DNA of 64,000 nt from Zeugodacus cucurbitae. Its lineage: Eukaryota > Arthropoda > Insecta > Diptera > Tephritidae. The stretch's first letter is position 1. Each line of letters starts with the position of its first letter. The stretch is taken from the NCBI RefSeq assembly GCF_028554725.1, contig NC_071669.1:33346001-33410000 (forward strand), read 5' to 3'. The notes beneath the pieces are model-generated. The model did not search any database. It was not told the origin of the DNA and saw nothing but the letters and a program-made list of their open reading frames with translations. The position numbers and the translations under genes were made by a program. Of the stretch, positions 11,490 to 22,375 are shown in pieces.

Positions 11490-13000
11490 ACAATTTTTTT
11501 TTAAATTTCTTTATTTATTAAATCTGCTTTGTTTAAAGCCTAACAATTAGTATTAAAATCTTAAATCTATTTACAACTAAGTTAGCTCAAGAATGTGTTT
11601 GAGCTTTTTGGTAGAGCGTTGCTCTATAGTAGGCAGGTAGATCTCTTATTTTTAAACGTGTTTGATTGCATGTTGTTATGTTATCATGGATGTTAACGAA
11701 GTTTAGAAATATATTTCTTTCTGCTGTCCTCTATTTCCTTCTTTACCATAGGAATATCAAGATCCTTATGGATATTTTCATTACGCATGTACCATGGTGA
11801 ACCCGTTATTGTTCTAAGCATTTTAAATTGGAATCTCTGAATTATATCAATGTTGGTTGCATTGCCCCTAATGGGACATTTGTTACGGCTTACTATGGCT
11901 GTGTCATCCGCAAAAGTGGATGTCAATACGTTATTAGCTATTGGAATGTCTGCAGTATATATTATGTACAGAGTAGGGCCTAATACACTGCCCTGAGGTA
12001 CACCAGCCCTTATTGCTCGTTCTTCTGATATGAAATGAACAGTACTCTCTGTGCTCGAATGCCTTCCTAATTTCATTAGTAATTCTATTTACTTGCTCTA
12101 TAGTGCCATGCTTAGTACGAAACCCAAATTTGTGGGTTGGTATTATATTATTTTCGTGGAGGAGAGGAGACATTTTTGATAGTAAAACTTTTTCGAATAT
12201 TTTGGAAATACAGGGTAAGAGACTTATTGGTCTGTAGGAAGACGCCTATGTTAAGTCTTTTCCAGGTTTAGCTATCATAATGATCTGCGACTTTTTCCAC
12301 AAATTTTTGATAGTACCTGAAACCCAGAATTGCATTAAAGAGCAAAGAGAGCACTGATATAGCAATATTTGGCAACTCAATTAACATTTTTTGGAGTAAT
12401 ATTATCGTGTCCTGAAGACTTTTTCGGATTTAGCTCTTTTAGGATCTTGGTAATTTCATAAGTAGACGTCCTAATAGACACGCTTGACTCGTTTGCAATA
12501 TTGGGCAAAGTAGGCAACTAAAAAATGTTTTTTGGGCCATTGGGTTGAAATACCTTTTCTAGGTGATTTGCAAAGCAATTTGCCTTTTCCTTATTACTAC
12601 GCGCCCAATTACCATTTGACTGTCTTATAGGCATGTTGGAATCTACTGGTGGCTTAAAAGACTTTCGGCTTTCCAAAGGGAGTTTTTCTTGTTAGAATTT
12701 GGACACAGGTGCTTTATATAATTTTCAGTATTGCATTCTTCATCGCGTTTAAGTGCCTTTTTTAACTTACGTACAGCCGATTTCAGTTGACGCAGAGTTG
12801 AAGGGGAACGACTTAACTGCCATTCACGTCTCGCTTGCCTTTTCTCATTTACAAGCTTTTCTATTTCACTATTAGTCATGTTTCTAAAAACCTTAACGTT
12901 TCTTTTAGGTGTTGCCAAGACAGCTGCATTAGTTATTACATCATTGAAATCTTCTATACTGTTATCAATATCTCTTCCTGTACTTATTTTTATATCGATT
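11490..13000 (-). pseudogene. Jockey-clade ORF2 relic, copy 2
   Basis: This is the duplicate of the relic at 4600-6110, with the same deletions and frameshifts (linker at 12918-12643, GVPQGS at about 12010, FADDTA at about 11910). Only scattered single-base differences separate the two, so they were copied together with the whole segment rather than inserted separately. Confidence 0.8.
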
Positions 13001-13440
13001 TAATTGTGGCTACTGATATATTTTCTATATTTCAACCGGTTTGTTTTAAAAGATGTTAGAGATAAAATAAAACAGATAACAATAAAAAGCCCCGAGACAC
13101 TTTTTCGTATCATTTGAACGGTGCCACGTCGCACAAAAACGCTAAAATGAAAAAAATTTATAAAAACCGAAATAAACCTTACACTCTTTCGGGAAGAGTA
13201 CAAAATTAAATATATTCCCGATTAAAGACGATTTTTATCAAAACTGGCAATGTGCTAAACTGAAGCCTAATAATTAGCCTCGTTGTGTACAAATCCTAAT
13301 ACGTATTTGATCCGAAATAATAAAAATGCCTTTAATCAAATTGTATTAATCTACAAGTTTTCTAAATACGCTAATGGTGTCACAACTCCAGAAAGGTAAA
13401 GGCTATTAACTTACAGTAAACTTAACGATTATTTACCAAC

Positions 13441-13819
13441 AAATACAATCGACGAACCACAACTAAATTTTACAAGTCACTTATTATTCCCCTCCCGCTT
13501 TTTGGTACAGAAGAGTGGGTAATGTCGATTCTGATGAGATGACACTAAGAGTTTTTGAGAGAAAGATTTTGCGGAAGATTTATGATCCTTTGAACGTTGA
13601 CCAAGGCGAATACCGCAGACGTTGGAACGATGAGCTGTATGAGAACAAGAACTATGTCCAAAGTAGCACCTGTTGGTAAGAACGATTCTGCGTTGGATTT
13701 CGTTAGCAAACATGGCTGGCGTTGTTGATGCCGGTTCCATGGTAAAATAAATTATCTACAACTTCAAAGTTATGACTGTCAACAGTGACTTGGGAGGAAG
13801 CATACCGACAGAGAACATA
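13441..13819. pseudogene. Old RTE relic in two opposed halves, copy 2
   Basis: This is the duplicate of 9262-9640, with the same inversion joint (near 13650) and the same stops. It directly follows the empty target word aaacttaacg. Confidence 0.7.
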
Positions 13820-13955
13820 GGTGAGATAGAGGATGCGCGACGGAATCGACAGCACCAGCAGAGGAACCTCTGCTAGGATCATGAAAGGCTCAACTGCCCT
13901 AGATAAGACCAAAAACTCAGGGGTCATAAGCTATGGATTCGAAAGAATGATACTA

Positions 13956-14727
13956 CGGATCCTCCCGACGTATGTCAGGGGGATGACCCTCAGCCTTCTG
14001 ATGCGATGCCAATCAGGTATGTGCAAACATTAGAGGCGGGTCGTCGATGGGTTGTTTAATGAAACCAAGGTTGATGGTGCAGCGAGTGCGGAACTTACAC
14101 TAATGGAGAAGAGTCTGGAGGATGAAGGTCCTGGTATTTCCGGGTTAAGAACAAAAAGTCACAAACTGTTAGCAGCAGACTGTGCAGTTTGAACTAGAGC
14201 CTACAAGAAATGATCTTAACGTGTTTCTCTTACCTATTTTTAGTAACGAGGGTGTCGCCACTGCTATGTTAGAGGAAGGCGGCGCGCAGAACTGTGTTTA
14301 TCCAATCCTTTTATACAATTTCTATATTGTGTTGAAATTAAACGAAATGTCTGTTTCTAAATTGCTAGCTATTGATAGTTAGTCAAGTTTCAACTGTAAA
14401 ATCGTTTCTTTTTCCAATATTATATTGATTAATTTTAACATGCAAAATTACGTAGTTGCCTAAAATAACACTCAGATATTTCCTTGCTCATCCCGTCCCG
14501 TCCAATAGGAATATATGCCTTCCATCATTGTGAAAGTAATTTGTCAATGGTACTCTTCCTCTTCCTGATAGCTATTAGCAATTAAGAAACACTCTTAAGT
14601 TCCAATTATGCATACATGACTTGACATAGCCACACTTGAGAACTGTCAAATAAAGAATCTCTTTAATTGGCTTTGATATACTTGATTTCCGCACGCATGA
14701 ATTGACTGCATTTATAATTCTAACCTC
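13956..14727. other. Unassigned repeat-like and intergenic DNA
   Basis: A GC-richer portion (13956-14180) is open in places (ILPTYVRGMTLSLLMRC, then LMEKSLEDEGPGISG) and looks like a decayed coding fragment of a mobile element, but I cannot name it. 14180-14727 is AT-rich without recognised features. Confidence 0.3.
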
Positions 14728-14973
14728 CCTAAATAAAAGCGTTGGCGGAACGTTTTTGAACGCTCAGCGTTAACGTCGATGCGCCATCCCTAAATAAAAG
14801 CGGCAACTTTACGTCAAATATCAAAATGTTTACTTGAATTGTTGTTGTGAATTTTTATTGTACAGAGAAACTTCGTTTTTCGCAGCCAACTTTACTTCGG
14901 AACGCTCTGTCATACAAATTGTATGGGCATGAGATTTTTTGTCAGTCATTTGCCGCTGCCGCTTTTATTTAGG
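14728..14973. repeat. MITE-like element with terminal word cctaaataaaagcggca
   Basis: 14789-14805 reads cctaaataaaagcggca and its reverse complement ends at 14973, giving a 185-bp palindromic-ended unit. A second, slightly different forward terminal word starts at 14728. I could not define a target-site duplication, so the superfamily is open. Confidence 0.5.
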
Positions 14974-15354
14974 CGCCTGCTACATTTTTAATATTTTTCG
15001 TGATATTTGGATCGCGATCATATATTGCGATATTTATTGAACGCTTAGCATGCAATATTGATGGATTACGATCCATGTTCAAAATATTATAAACTTTGCC
15101 AGAGCTATGCAACAAGTTTGTCAAAGGTCTTTTTGATTTCGTCGAAATATTGGATGCTTATAAAGAATTGTTGTGGGAGCAAAAACTAGATCCAAGCATT
15201 TTATTTGAGTTTCTTCCGATATTTTATAAAAAAAAATTACGAAAATATAAAAATAAATTTTTTTAAATATATTTTCTTGTGAAAACATAACTATTGACAA
15301 AATATATATTGAATGTGTAGCAGTTATCATTTTCCTTATCATAACTCTTATGTA
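14974..15354. other. AT-rich non-coding DNA
   Basis: No gene, terminal repeat or known element recognised. Confidence 0.3.
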
Positions 15355-16740
15355 ACGAAAATGGCACCAGAAGAAACTAGAATTGACAATCGAAATCGAT
15401 AACTTGCCAAATGTATCTAGACATCGAATTCGTAGTTGCCAGAATTTTCGAGTTACAATCGACTATATAGGAGCTGTAGGACTGGCAGCAAGACACAGTT
15501 CTTATAAGAAAGTTGTCGAGTAAAGTGTAAACAGGTTATATGTTAGAGTTGTTAAGTTGAGTATTGTGTAATAAAGTGTTAAGTTATAAGGAATTATAAA
15601 TAGAAATTAGTGTATATTCATTAAAGTGTGACTTTTCTTTGACAATCCAATTATCGAACTCAGGGTAGAGTTTCAGCGTTAACGACAGATTTTGGAAATC
15701 CGATACAATTGGTGTCAGAAGTGGGATTGACAAATAAAATTCCATAGGAGATAATGGCTAAATTCAGAGAATTAAAGATAGCACAACTTTTGTTAGCAAT
15801 GTCGCAGATGTCGTCACAGTTCCAGGCGCAGTCATTAGAAATGAAGGAGATGAAATCCCAGCAGCAATCACAGTTTGAAACGCAAGACGCGCGTTGGTCA
15901 ACGCGAATGGAAGAACTGGACACATGCTTAACAACAAAGTTGTCCCAACAAGTAAAGGACCAAATGAAAGAGTAAATAAAAGAACTGTCAACCCAAATAT
16001 CAGCTCAACTTTCTTCACAATTAAAATAGCAGAAGGGAAACCAGTGGGATGTCTTCACAGATGGAAAAGCAGGAGGAGGAGTGTGTGAATGGATGTGACC
16101 TCAAATAGAGCAGACATTTTAAGACAGCTGGAAGAATGAGACGTGTATGTCAAGACCTTATGAAGCACATGCAGAGATTTTGTTAACACAATTGGAAGAG
16201 ATTGAGGTGTCCTCAATGTTGAAAGAGGAAGAGGAAAGAATCGATGGAGGTGCCTTGAAATGAGAAGAAGTGTCAACACAACTGGAAGTGCATGGAGAGT
16301 GTATACCATAGCAAGTTCCAGCACAGGTGTCGACACAATTGAAGGAGCAGGAGGCACATATATCGACGCAGGTGATCCCATAGAAGACAGACGTGTCATG
16401 GGCAAAAGATTGTGATATGAAGGAATAAGAATCTCAACATGCAGTTTTTTGTTGGTGGCTGGTTGCTTATATCGGGTATGGAAAAGTAGAGAAGGAAAAA
16501 TCTCCCGATCTTTCATGGTTGGTCGGAATGAAAGATTACATAAAGTTCGCAATAAGATGCACAAAGGTCGTAACCGAGGATTTTTCTGAAAAATTGAAGA
16601 ATTAATTTTATTGGGTTGGTTACCGTCAATCAATGAGAGATTCTATTGTAGCTAAAGTGTCGAGTTCTAAGCGTCATAGTCATATGAAGAAGTACAGTTC
16701 GGGAGCATTTGAGCGATTCGCTTTGGTTGTAGCTGGTTCA
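15355..16740 (+). pseudogene. LTR retrotransposon relic: LTR end, primer-binding-like site, gag start
   Basis: Around 15420-15710 the sequence looks like the transcribed half of an LTR (attgtgtaataaagtg, then a TG/CA-type end near 15710). It is followed at once by tggtgtcagaagtgggat, the position and look of a tRNA primer-binding site. A frame at 15754 starts MAKFRELKIAQLLLAM and continues as a Gln/Glu-rich coiled coil (QFQAQSLEMKEMKSQQQSQF), as in the N-terminal part of many insect LTR-element Gag proteins. Stops follow after 73 codons, then a decayed repetitive Glu/Gln-coding region to about 16450. No protease, RT or integrase is present. A related LTR scrap lies at 23158-23290. The superfamily is not determined. 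Confidence 0.55.
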
Positions 16741-16744
16741 TTAT

Positions 16745-17012
16745 CTTCTTCTTTTTAACTGGCGTAGACATCGCTTACGCGGTTATAGCCGAGTCCACAA
16801 CAGAGCGCCACGCGTCTCTCCTTCTGGCAGTTTGGCGCCAATTGGTTATACTAAGCGAAGCATGTCCCTCTCCACCTGGTCCTTCCATCGGAGTGGAGGT
16901 CTTCCTCTAACTCGGCTTCCACCAGCGGGTGCTGCATCGAACACTTTCAGAGCTGGAGCACTTTCGTCCATTCTGCGGTATTCGCCATTGCCAATGTTTA
17001 AGGGTTTTCACT
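16745..17012 (-). pseudogene. RTE 3'-end fragment
   Basis: The minus strand matches the end of the RTE ORF and its 3' end (WKDQVEKD..., the terminal 'taaccgcgtaagcg' and a short GAA-type tail) with an internal deletion of about 110 bases relative to 37128-37480 and several substitutions. 5'-truncated, dead. Confidence 0.85.
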
Positions 17013-17237
17013 TTCGAAAAATCGATTTTTTTGTGTTATCTTATTGTTTAACATTTCAAGAATATGTCGTCAATATTTTAATCCGATCTAAGCAATATTC
17101 TTGAAGTTATTGCTTAATTAGTCTCGGGGCCTTTAACGCTCTAACTCTAACAGCTACGGGCGGTTGGGATTGCAGTGCAGCTGTCGAGCAGGTATACAGG
17201 TTATTCATTGCTATTGTCCTGATCCCATATCCAGTTT
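17013..17237. other. Non-coding DNA
   Basis: No recognised element. Confidence 0.3.
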
Positions 17238-17671
17238 TAGAAATATTTCATTTAGTAAAGCCAGGTAACTAAAAGTTATATCTATATATTTTATATTTGT
17301 ATGTTTACTATACACTACATTATTTTAAAAAAAGAAACGAGCTTCAGTTAGTGATTAGACGTTCGACCGTGCACGTGTAATTTTATTTTTTCAAAAAATT
17401 TCCTGAGCAAAAATGCCGAGAGTAAGTTTTGTTTTTGCTCGTGGACTTCTGCCCGAAAACTTCTCATCCGATTTATGCCGCACACTGGATATATCTGCTT
17501 TTGGACCCAGCAAAAATCCTATTTTTTTTTTACTGAGTCCAAAATCGGACATGCGGATATATATTGATGATTTTTTCATCCGATCCGATCGCAGATATAT
17601 ATATGTCTTTATAAAATCGAAGATAATTTTTTCAATCATCCGATCGCGAAAAAAATCTGTTTTTGTTTCAC
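17238..17671 (+). repeat. Direct repeat, left copy (434 bp)
   Basis: From 'atttcatttagtaaagcc' to 'tctgtttttgtttca' this sequence recurs at 17881-18294, the right copy being about 20 bases shorter because part of 17490-17520 is missing there. Each copy has an ATG frame beginning MPRVSFVFARGLLPENFSSD that soon becomes low complexity; I do not recognise it as a protein. An RTE fragment sits exactly between the copies. Confidence 0.85.
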
Positions 17672-17879
17672 ACGAAATTATCTACAACTTCAAAGTTATG
17701 ACTGTCAACAGCGACGTGGGAGCCAAGACGCGAATGCGCTGACTGTTTGTTTGACGACAGGAGATATTTCGTCTTGTGTGTGTGTCGATCCTCTTTTCAC
17801 GGGTGTTTTCCAAAATTCGGGGCATGGTGAATATCTGGTCAGATGTGGATTTTCCAGGTCTAAAGCCACATTGATAGGT
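17672..17879 (-). pseudogene. Internal RTE fragment between the direct repeats
   Basis: The minus strand matches the RTE RT region (thumb and palm): the stretches corresponding to 37733-37836 and 38250-38340 of the full copy are joined, with about 410 bases between them deleted. No ends of the element are present. Confidence 0.85.
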
Positions 17880-17880
17880 T

Positions 17881-18294
17881 TAGAGATATTTCATTTAGTA
17901 AAGCCAGGTAACTAAAACCATATAGATATATTTTATATTTGTATGTTTACTATACACTACATTATTTTAAAAAAAGAAACGAGCTTCAGTTAGTGATTAG
18001 ACGTTCGACCGTGCACGTGTAGTTTTAATTTTTCATAAAATTTCCTGAGCAAAAATGCCGAGAGTAAGTTTTGTTTTTGCTCGTGGACTTCTGCCCGAAA
18101 ACTTCTCATCCGATTTATGCCGTTTTTGGATCCTAATCCTATGTTTTTTGTTTTACTGAGTCCAAAATCGGACATGCGGATATATATTGATGATTTTTTT
18201 CATCCGATCCGATCGCAGATATATATATGTCTTTATAAAATCGAAGATAATTTTTTCAATCATCCGATCGCGAAAAAAATCTGTTTTTGTTTCA
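17881..18294 (+). repeat. Direct repeat, right copy (414 bp)
   Basis: Second copy of the 17238-17671 unit, same orientation, offset 643 at the start and 624 at the end. After 18294 the sequences diverge completely. Confidence 0.85.
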
Positions 18295-18730
18295 TGCGAT
18301 TCTTAAGGACGAATTGACAAAAGTACCCGAAACTCTTGTGTACGTGTGATTGTTCATCCCTTTCGTGCACATTACCCAGCAAGTCGTGAGTACTTAAACT
18401 CCAACACATTCGAAGAAATTTCAATAACACCACTGCTTACATACATACGCAACAAAGGGTAAAATGTGCATAAACATTTAACTCTACTCTTCTCTCGTAC
18501 AGCCACTGAATGAGAGAAAAAAAGAGAGCGTGGAGTCCCTACGCGCGGATGAAATTATACTTCTTAGTGATATTCCAAGAAATGCATATCATTTTGTATG
18601 AAAGAAAACTAGCGAGAGACACTTTCTTAAATTCACAGTTTATAAATTTATTATGCACATTTTATAAACCAAGGTCCAAATCAATTATCATTTCTGGGTC
18701 CTGACGGATTGATATCTATAATATTTACAA
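18295..18730. other. Non-coding DNA
   Basis: Short ATG frames only; no recognised element. A GA-rich patch lies at 18510-18535. Confidence 0.3.
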
Positions 18731-18822
18731 TTGTTATTAGTTTCAAGAGCTGAAGTTTAATGCACAAGGTGCATCTATTACGGACAATTGAAATATTCAA
18801 GAGAAACTTACCATCACATAAC
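18731..18822. repeat. Duplicated exon-intron junction, copy next to the exon
   Basis: 'tttaatgcacaaggtgcatc...attgaaatattcaagagaaac' followed by a donor (minus strand gatg|gtaagt) is repeated at 19160-19250 with a gtatgt donor. The repeat covers the start of an intron and the last eleven or so bases of the exon. Confidence 0.7.
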
Positions 18823-19114
18823 AAAAACGTTGATGGATCAACACACGAAGAAGGTCCAGAAGGTGAATTCGTTGATTCATCAGTAGTTATAGATGCTCCC
18901 GCAGAGATTGATGGAACAGCAGACGTTGAATATTTGTTAAGCGCTCGGTACTCTCTCTGATATTCCGCAGTTGTTTTCCACTTCCTCGATTGACTGCCAG
19001 CTATCATTTCCAATTTCTCCTTTTTCCGCTCTGCTTTCTTTCGTGCTCGGAATTCACGATAATATTGTGCTCTTTTCCCTTCTCTTGAAACACGGGCTGC
19101 ACTGTCTTTTTCCG
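18812..19114 (-). pseudogene. Exon-like 101-codon piece with two basic REYRA-type repeats
   Basis: On the minus strand an acceptor (ttttacag before 19114) and a donor (gatg|gtaagt at 18812/18811) enclose 303 bases open in one frame, entering in phase 1 and leaving in phase 1. The peptide has two similar basic motifs, AQYYREFRARKKAERKK and AEYQREYRALNK, then a Ser/Thr/Pro-rich tail. Similar basic tandem motifs occur near the N terminus of some arthropod transposon proteins, but I cannot assign a family. Upstream, the partner junction at 19245 is preceded by a stop in the matching frame, so no second complete exon is visible. It may be an orphan exon of a decayed gene or of a transposon ORF. 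Confidence 0.4.
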
Positions 19115-19159
19115 CTGTAAAATCAATTTAAAATCAAACCATTAAAAATTTTGCCAATC

Positions 19160-19250
19160 CAATTGATATTAGTTTCAAGAGCATAAGTTTAATGCACAAG
19201 GTGCATCTATTACGGACAATTGAAATATTCAAGAGAAACATACCATCACA
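19160..19250. repeat. Duplicated exon-intron junction, outer copy
   Basis: Second copy of the 18731-18822 sequence, same orientation, with only a few differences. Confidence 0.7.
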
Positions 19251-19300
19251 TAACGTATTATCCCAGTGTCACTTATTTTTTGTTTGTTTGAATCAATCTG

Positions 19301-19383
19301 CTTGTTGTTTTTGCAGAACATTGCTTTTGATTTTTGCTGGTTGACATACTTACGTGCACGCATATACAAATGTAAGTTTGTGT
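19301..19383. repeat. 83-bp direct repeat, copy a
   Basis: 'cttgttgttttt...tacgtgcacgcatatacaaatg...' recurs at 19491-19573, offset 190 bases, with a handful of substitutions. Part of a local chain of small duplications. Confidence 0.75.
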
Positions 19384-19490
19384 AGAAAAATTGATGACCG
19401 GCTGCGCGACGCTACATTGCGTTGTTGGTAGAAAAACGGCTTGTTGTAAATATGTATGAATATGAAACATATCGACATAAATTTTTTGCG

Positions 19491-19573
19491 CTTGTTGTTT
19501 TTGTAGAACATTACTTTTTATTTTTGGTGGTTGACAAACTTACGTGCACGCATATACAAATGTAAGTTTGTGT
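19491..19573. repeat. 83-bp direct repeat, copy b
   Basis: Partner of 19301-19383. Confidence 0.75.
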
Positions 19574-20040
19574 GTTTATTCAATGACATATAAACATGTA
19601 CATACGTGTACATGTATGTATGTTTATGCATAATGTTGCTGTTGCGCAACAATTCTCGCAACTGTTCCGAACTTGTCTAAGAAGTATAACTTAAAAAAAA
19701 ACCAAAGTTCTCGTGTGTTTGTTTGAACATGTTTTGTTTTGAGCATATCATGGCTGCTTGTGGATTGTCTTATATTTTCATATTGGAATTATTTTGGTTG
19801 TGCTAAATATACGCGTTTATATCCGCCGTATTTAAAAAAAGATCAAAAGCAAAAAACTTTTACGGAGAGGGTTGAAGTAACTTGCAATTTGATCAGCCAA
19901 ATCCATATTGGTATTCTTGTTAAAATCTTAATGTTTGGTGATATTATAATTTAAAAAACTTAATTTTGAAGGTAATTCTGCACTTCTGACAGCTCTACTC
20001 ACAAACCAGAATAATAAACAGCTGATCGTGTTATATAGAG
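19574..20040. other. Non-coding DNA
   Basis: Contains a short ATG frame at 19739-19954 with no recognisable domain; nothing else supported. Confidence 0.3.
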
Positions 20041-20324
20041 CTCAAAAGCTCAAAAACCTCACAACGGAGGATAACAAAGAAGTAGAAAAGCGGGCTGAGA
20101 TATCAGCCCAAACGTCGGTGGAAGATGAGACTGATACCTCCAGCGGGCACAGCAATTCCGTAAGTTGGTCGCCAGCGGCCACACCTCCATAACAACGGGA
20201 GCAGGTTGCAGTACTACTGCAAACCAATCTTACGATGCACTGGTGCCACAGTTCTCGAAGACTCGGACCAAGGAACCGCCGTAAGCATTAACGCCGAAAA
20301 AGAAGAAGAGCTTCTTCGCTCTCT

Positions 20325-20840
20325 GTGCAGTCGACCGTGGGTACCAACTCTGGTAAGAGAGGGCCCCGGAAGAAGCCTAACAAGGAGGGGATGAAGGCCA
20401 AAGCCAGATACAAGGCGGCGGTCGGAATATGTAACCGACTCGAGGGCAAGTCCAACCTGAAGGAACATGAGGTCGAACGGTTGGCTTGGGCCAGAGAGGA
20501 GGTGAAAACCGGCCGGGCCCATGTCGCAACACGGAACTGGTGCAATAATTCGGATCCAGTATTTGCTAATCGGATTGAGCAGCAGCTAAAGAGGCAGCGT
20601 TCGACGGAGAGCGAACCGAAGGCGCCAGTGAAAAAGAGGAGGTGCAAGGACGTAGCTGAGAAGCAACACGTCAGGCATGCTGACGATAAACCAACGACGT
20701 CCAAAGCAGCGACGGCGACCACTGAGATTGAAAAACGACATCTGATTGTGGCACTTATTGACCGTAGTAACCCGCTGGGGCAGATGGCACAGGGGCGGTG
20801 GAAAATAGTGGAAATGGAGCTATTGAATGCCCACATTTGA
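20325..20840 (+). pseudogene. LOA-like ORF1 (171 codons open)
   Basis: A Lys/Arg-rich protein (GPRKKPNKEGMKAKARYKAA near the N terminus, VKKRRCKD in the middle) that ends in the segment LIVALIDRSNPLGQMAQGRWKIVEMELL. The IDRS(D/N)P...GRW(K)VE(x)LL pattern is a hallmark of ORF1 in this kind of fly non-LTR element. Preceding codons in another frame at 20055-20190 (EVEKRAEISAQTSVEDETD) belong to the original N terminus, so at least one frameshift lies before this frame. The downstream part (20841-21250) continues in shifted frames. Confidence 0.7.
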
Positions 20841-21206
20841 TGGAGCGGAGCGCGGAGTTAAAGTGTAAGGATGACCCGTCGCTTACACGGGTAAAGGAAG
20901 CTGTAAGAACGCTTCCTAGCCAATGGGAGAATGAGAGACTGTAATTATACCACAAGTAGTGGACCCGGAATCGGCGAATGAAAATGGAGACCAAAGCTAC
21001 AACAAGGTACGCAAGGTTCGGGAAGATGGCGTGGGGCGTTGGAAGCGTGTTCCTTCGCCTCAAGAAGTGCCACCCCGCAGACGGTAATGAGAACACGCTC
21101 GAGAAAGGTGAAGTGGAGAAGGATCTCAGTTCAGAAGAGATCTTGGCGACTGCACTAGTCCTACAGAAGGTGGAGGAGGCACCGACCCAGCACTCTGAGA
21201 ACGCAG

Positions 21207-22090
21207 AAGCGAGAGCTGAGGGTAATACAGGTGAACCTCCACAAAAGTAGAATCGCCTCCGCCGAGCTTCTTCTCAACTTAGAGAAGGGCTGCTACGATG
21301 TGGATTTAGTCAAAGAACCATGGATAGCATCGGATAACGTTATCGCTGGGCTAAAGTCACAAAACTTTACCACATACACCCCGAGCGTTATTAAGAAGGT
21401 AAGAACAGCCATACTAGTGACCAAAAATATGTATTGTCATATTGATCTTAACCTCTCCACAGACGACCTGATGGTAAAGGATGTCAGAGATGAGCCTATA
21501 CTCCTTGCATCCTGTTACCTGCCACATGATGACGGAGGTCCATAGGCTGGTAGCTGCTTCCAGAAGAAGGAAGCAGGCGCTAGTAGTGGGAGCGGATGCC
21601 AACACCCATCACACGATCTGCAGCACCGACATCAATCTAAGAGGTGAGTCCCTACTCAACTTCATTTTATAAAGTAGTCTAGTGATAGCTAACCGAGGAG
21701 AGGAGCCTACATATATAGGACCCACCTAAAGAAACGTCTTAGACACTCTTAGACACTCTATACCGGTAGATGTGCAATGGTAGAGAATTGAAAAGTGCTA
21801 AGAACACCGTCGTGCTCTGACCACAGGTACATCTACTTCTCTATAACATCTGAACCGAAAATTAAGGAAGACGTTAGGAGAAATCACAGAAATACAAACT
21901 GGGATCTCTATGTTCAAATACTACACTAAGACCTTGCGTGTTCAATTCACATGAAGAAGTAGAGGCCGCCGTGAATCTATTCAGAAATGCTCTTAATAAA
22001 GCATTTCATTCCGCGTGTCCTATTCTACGACTAAAGCGCCAAACGAAGCCCCCCTGGTGGAACAAGGAGCTCGGAGGAAGTGATATGTTC
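21207..22090 (+). pseudogene. LOA-like ORF2: endonuclease and linker
   Basis: The endonuclease starts VIQVNLHKSRIASAELLLNL (21220 on), with DLVKEPWI at about 21310 carrying the catalytic Glu. It continues in another frame with LVVGADANTHHTI...RGESLLNFIL (21577-21670), the GADAN motif. The linker PPWWNKELGGS appears at about 22048, as usual just before the RT. Three or more frameshifts and stops break it. Confidence 0.72.
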
Positions 22091-22099
22091 TACTGGGCC

Positions 22100-22375
22100 A
22101 AACAAGTAACGAGATAGTGGACGAGATTGCCAAACGAGGCGTAAAACTGTCATCTGAAAGCATGATCAACGTAGATATACCTATACACTGTCTATATGAT
22201 GATCTAGACAGAAACTTGGTAAAAAAGTTCAAAACGCGCTGGAAGAATATACCGCGATGAAAAACCGCAAAAGTTATGTGTAAGGCGGTTGATAAGAAGT
22301 ACACGAGATTTCTATTGACGCTCGATAGAAGCAAATGTAGGAATATGGTCGGCTTACTCACTCACATTAAAGTCA
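22100..22375 (+). pseudogene. LOA-like ORF2: RNase H-terminal segment
   Basis: DEIAKRGVKLSSESMINVDIP (22120 on) resembles the 'DELARxG' end of the RNase H domain, and YTRFLLTLDRSKCRNMVGLLT follows at 22290-22362. These normally lie about 600 codons after the linker, so the RT was lost by an internal deletion. Confidence 0.6.

Larger units (their letters stand above)
9781..13955. repeat. Copy 2 of the 4.18-kb tandem duplication (empty RTE site)
   Basis: This starts four bases after copy 1 ends and has the same internal order. At 13420-13440 it keeps an uninterrupted 'aaacttaacg' where copy 1 has the RTE between two copies of that word. The lesions in the Jockey and old RTE relics are shared by both copies, so those relics predate the duplication. 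Sequence after 13955 has no counterpart after copy 1. Confidence 0.95.
20041..22375 (+). mobile_element. LOA-like non-LTR retrotransposon, RT region deleted
   Basis: A GC-richer island with ORF1, endonuclease, the post-endonuclease linker, and then a direct jump to an RNase H-terminal segment, all in plus orientation but in several frames. The order ORF1-EN-(RT)-RNase H fits LOA/I-type elements. The RT (including its YADD box) is missing; the junction is near 22100. Target-site duplications were not found. Confidence 0.75.

Noticed and set aside
16055..16633. 192-codon minus-strand open frame
   Set aside because: It is antisense to the decayed repetitive Gag region of the LTR relic; low complexity, no domain.
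20214..20836. Long minus-strand frames opposite the LOA-like ORF1
   Set aside because: They mirror a GC-rich coding region; the plus frame has the recognisable ORF1 motif.
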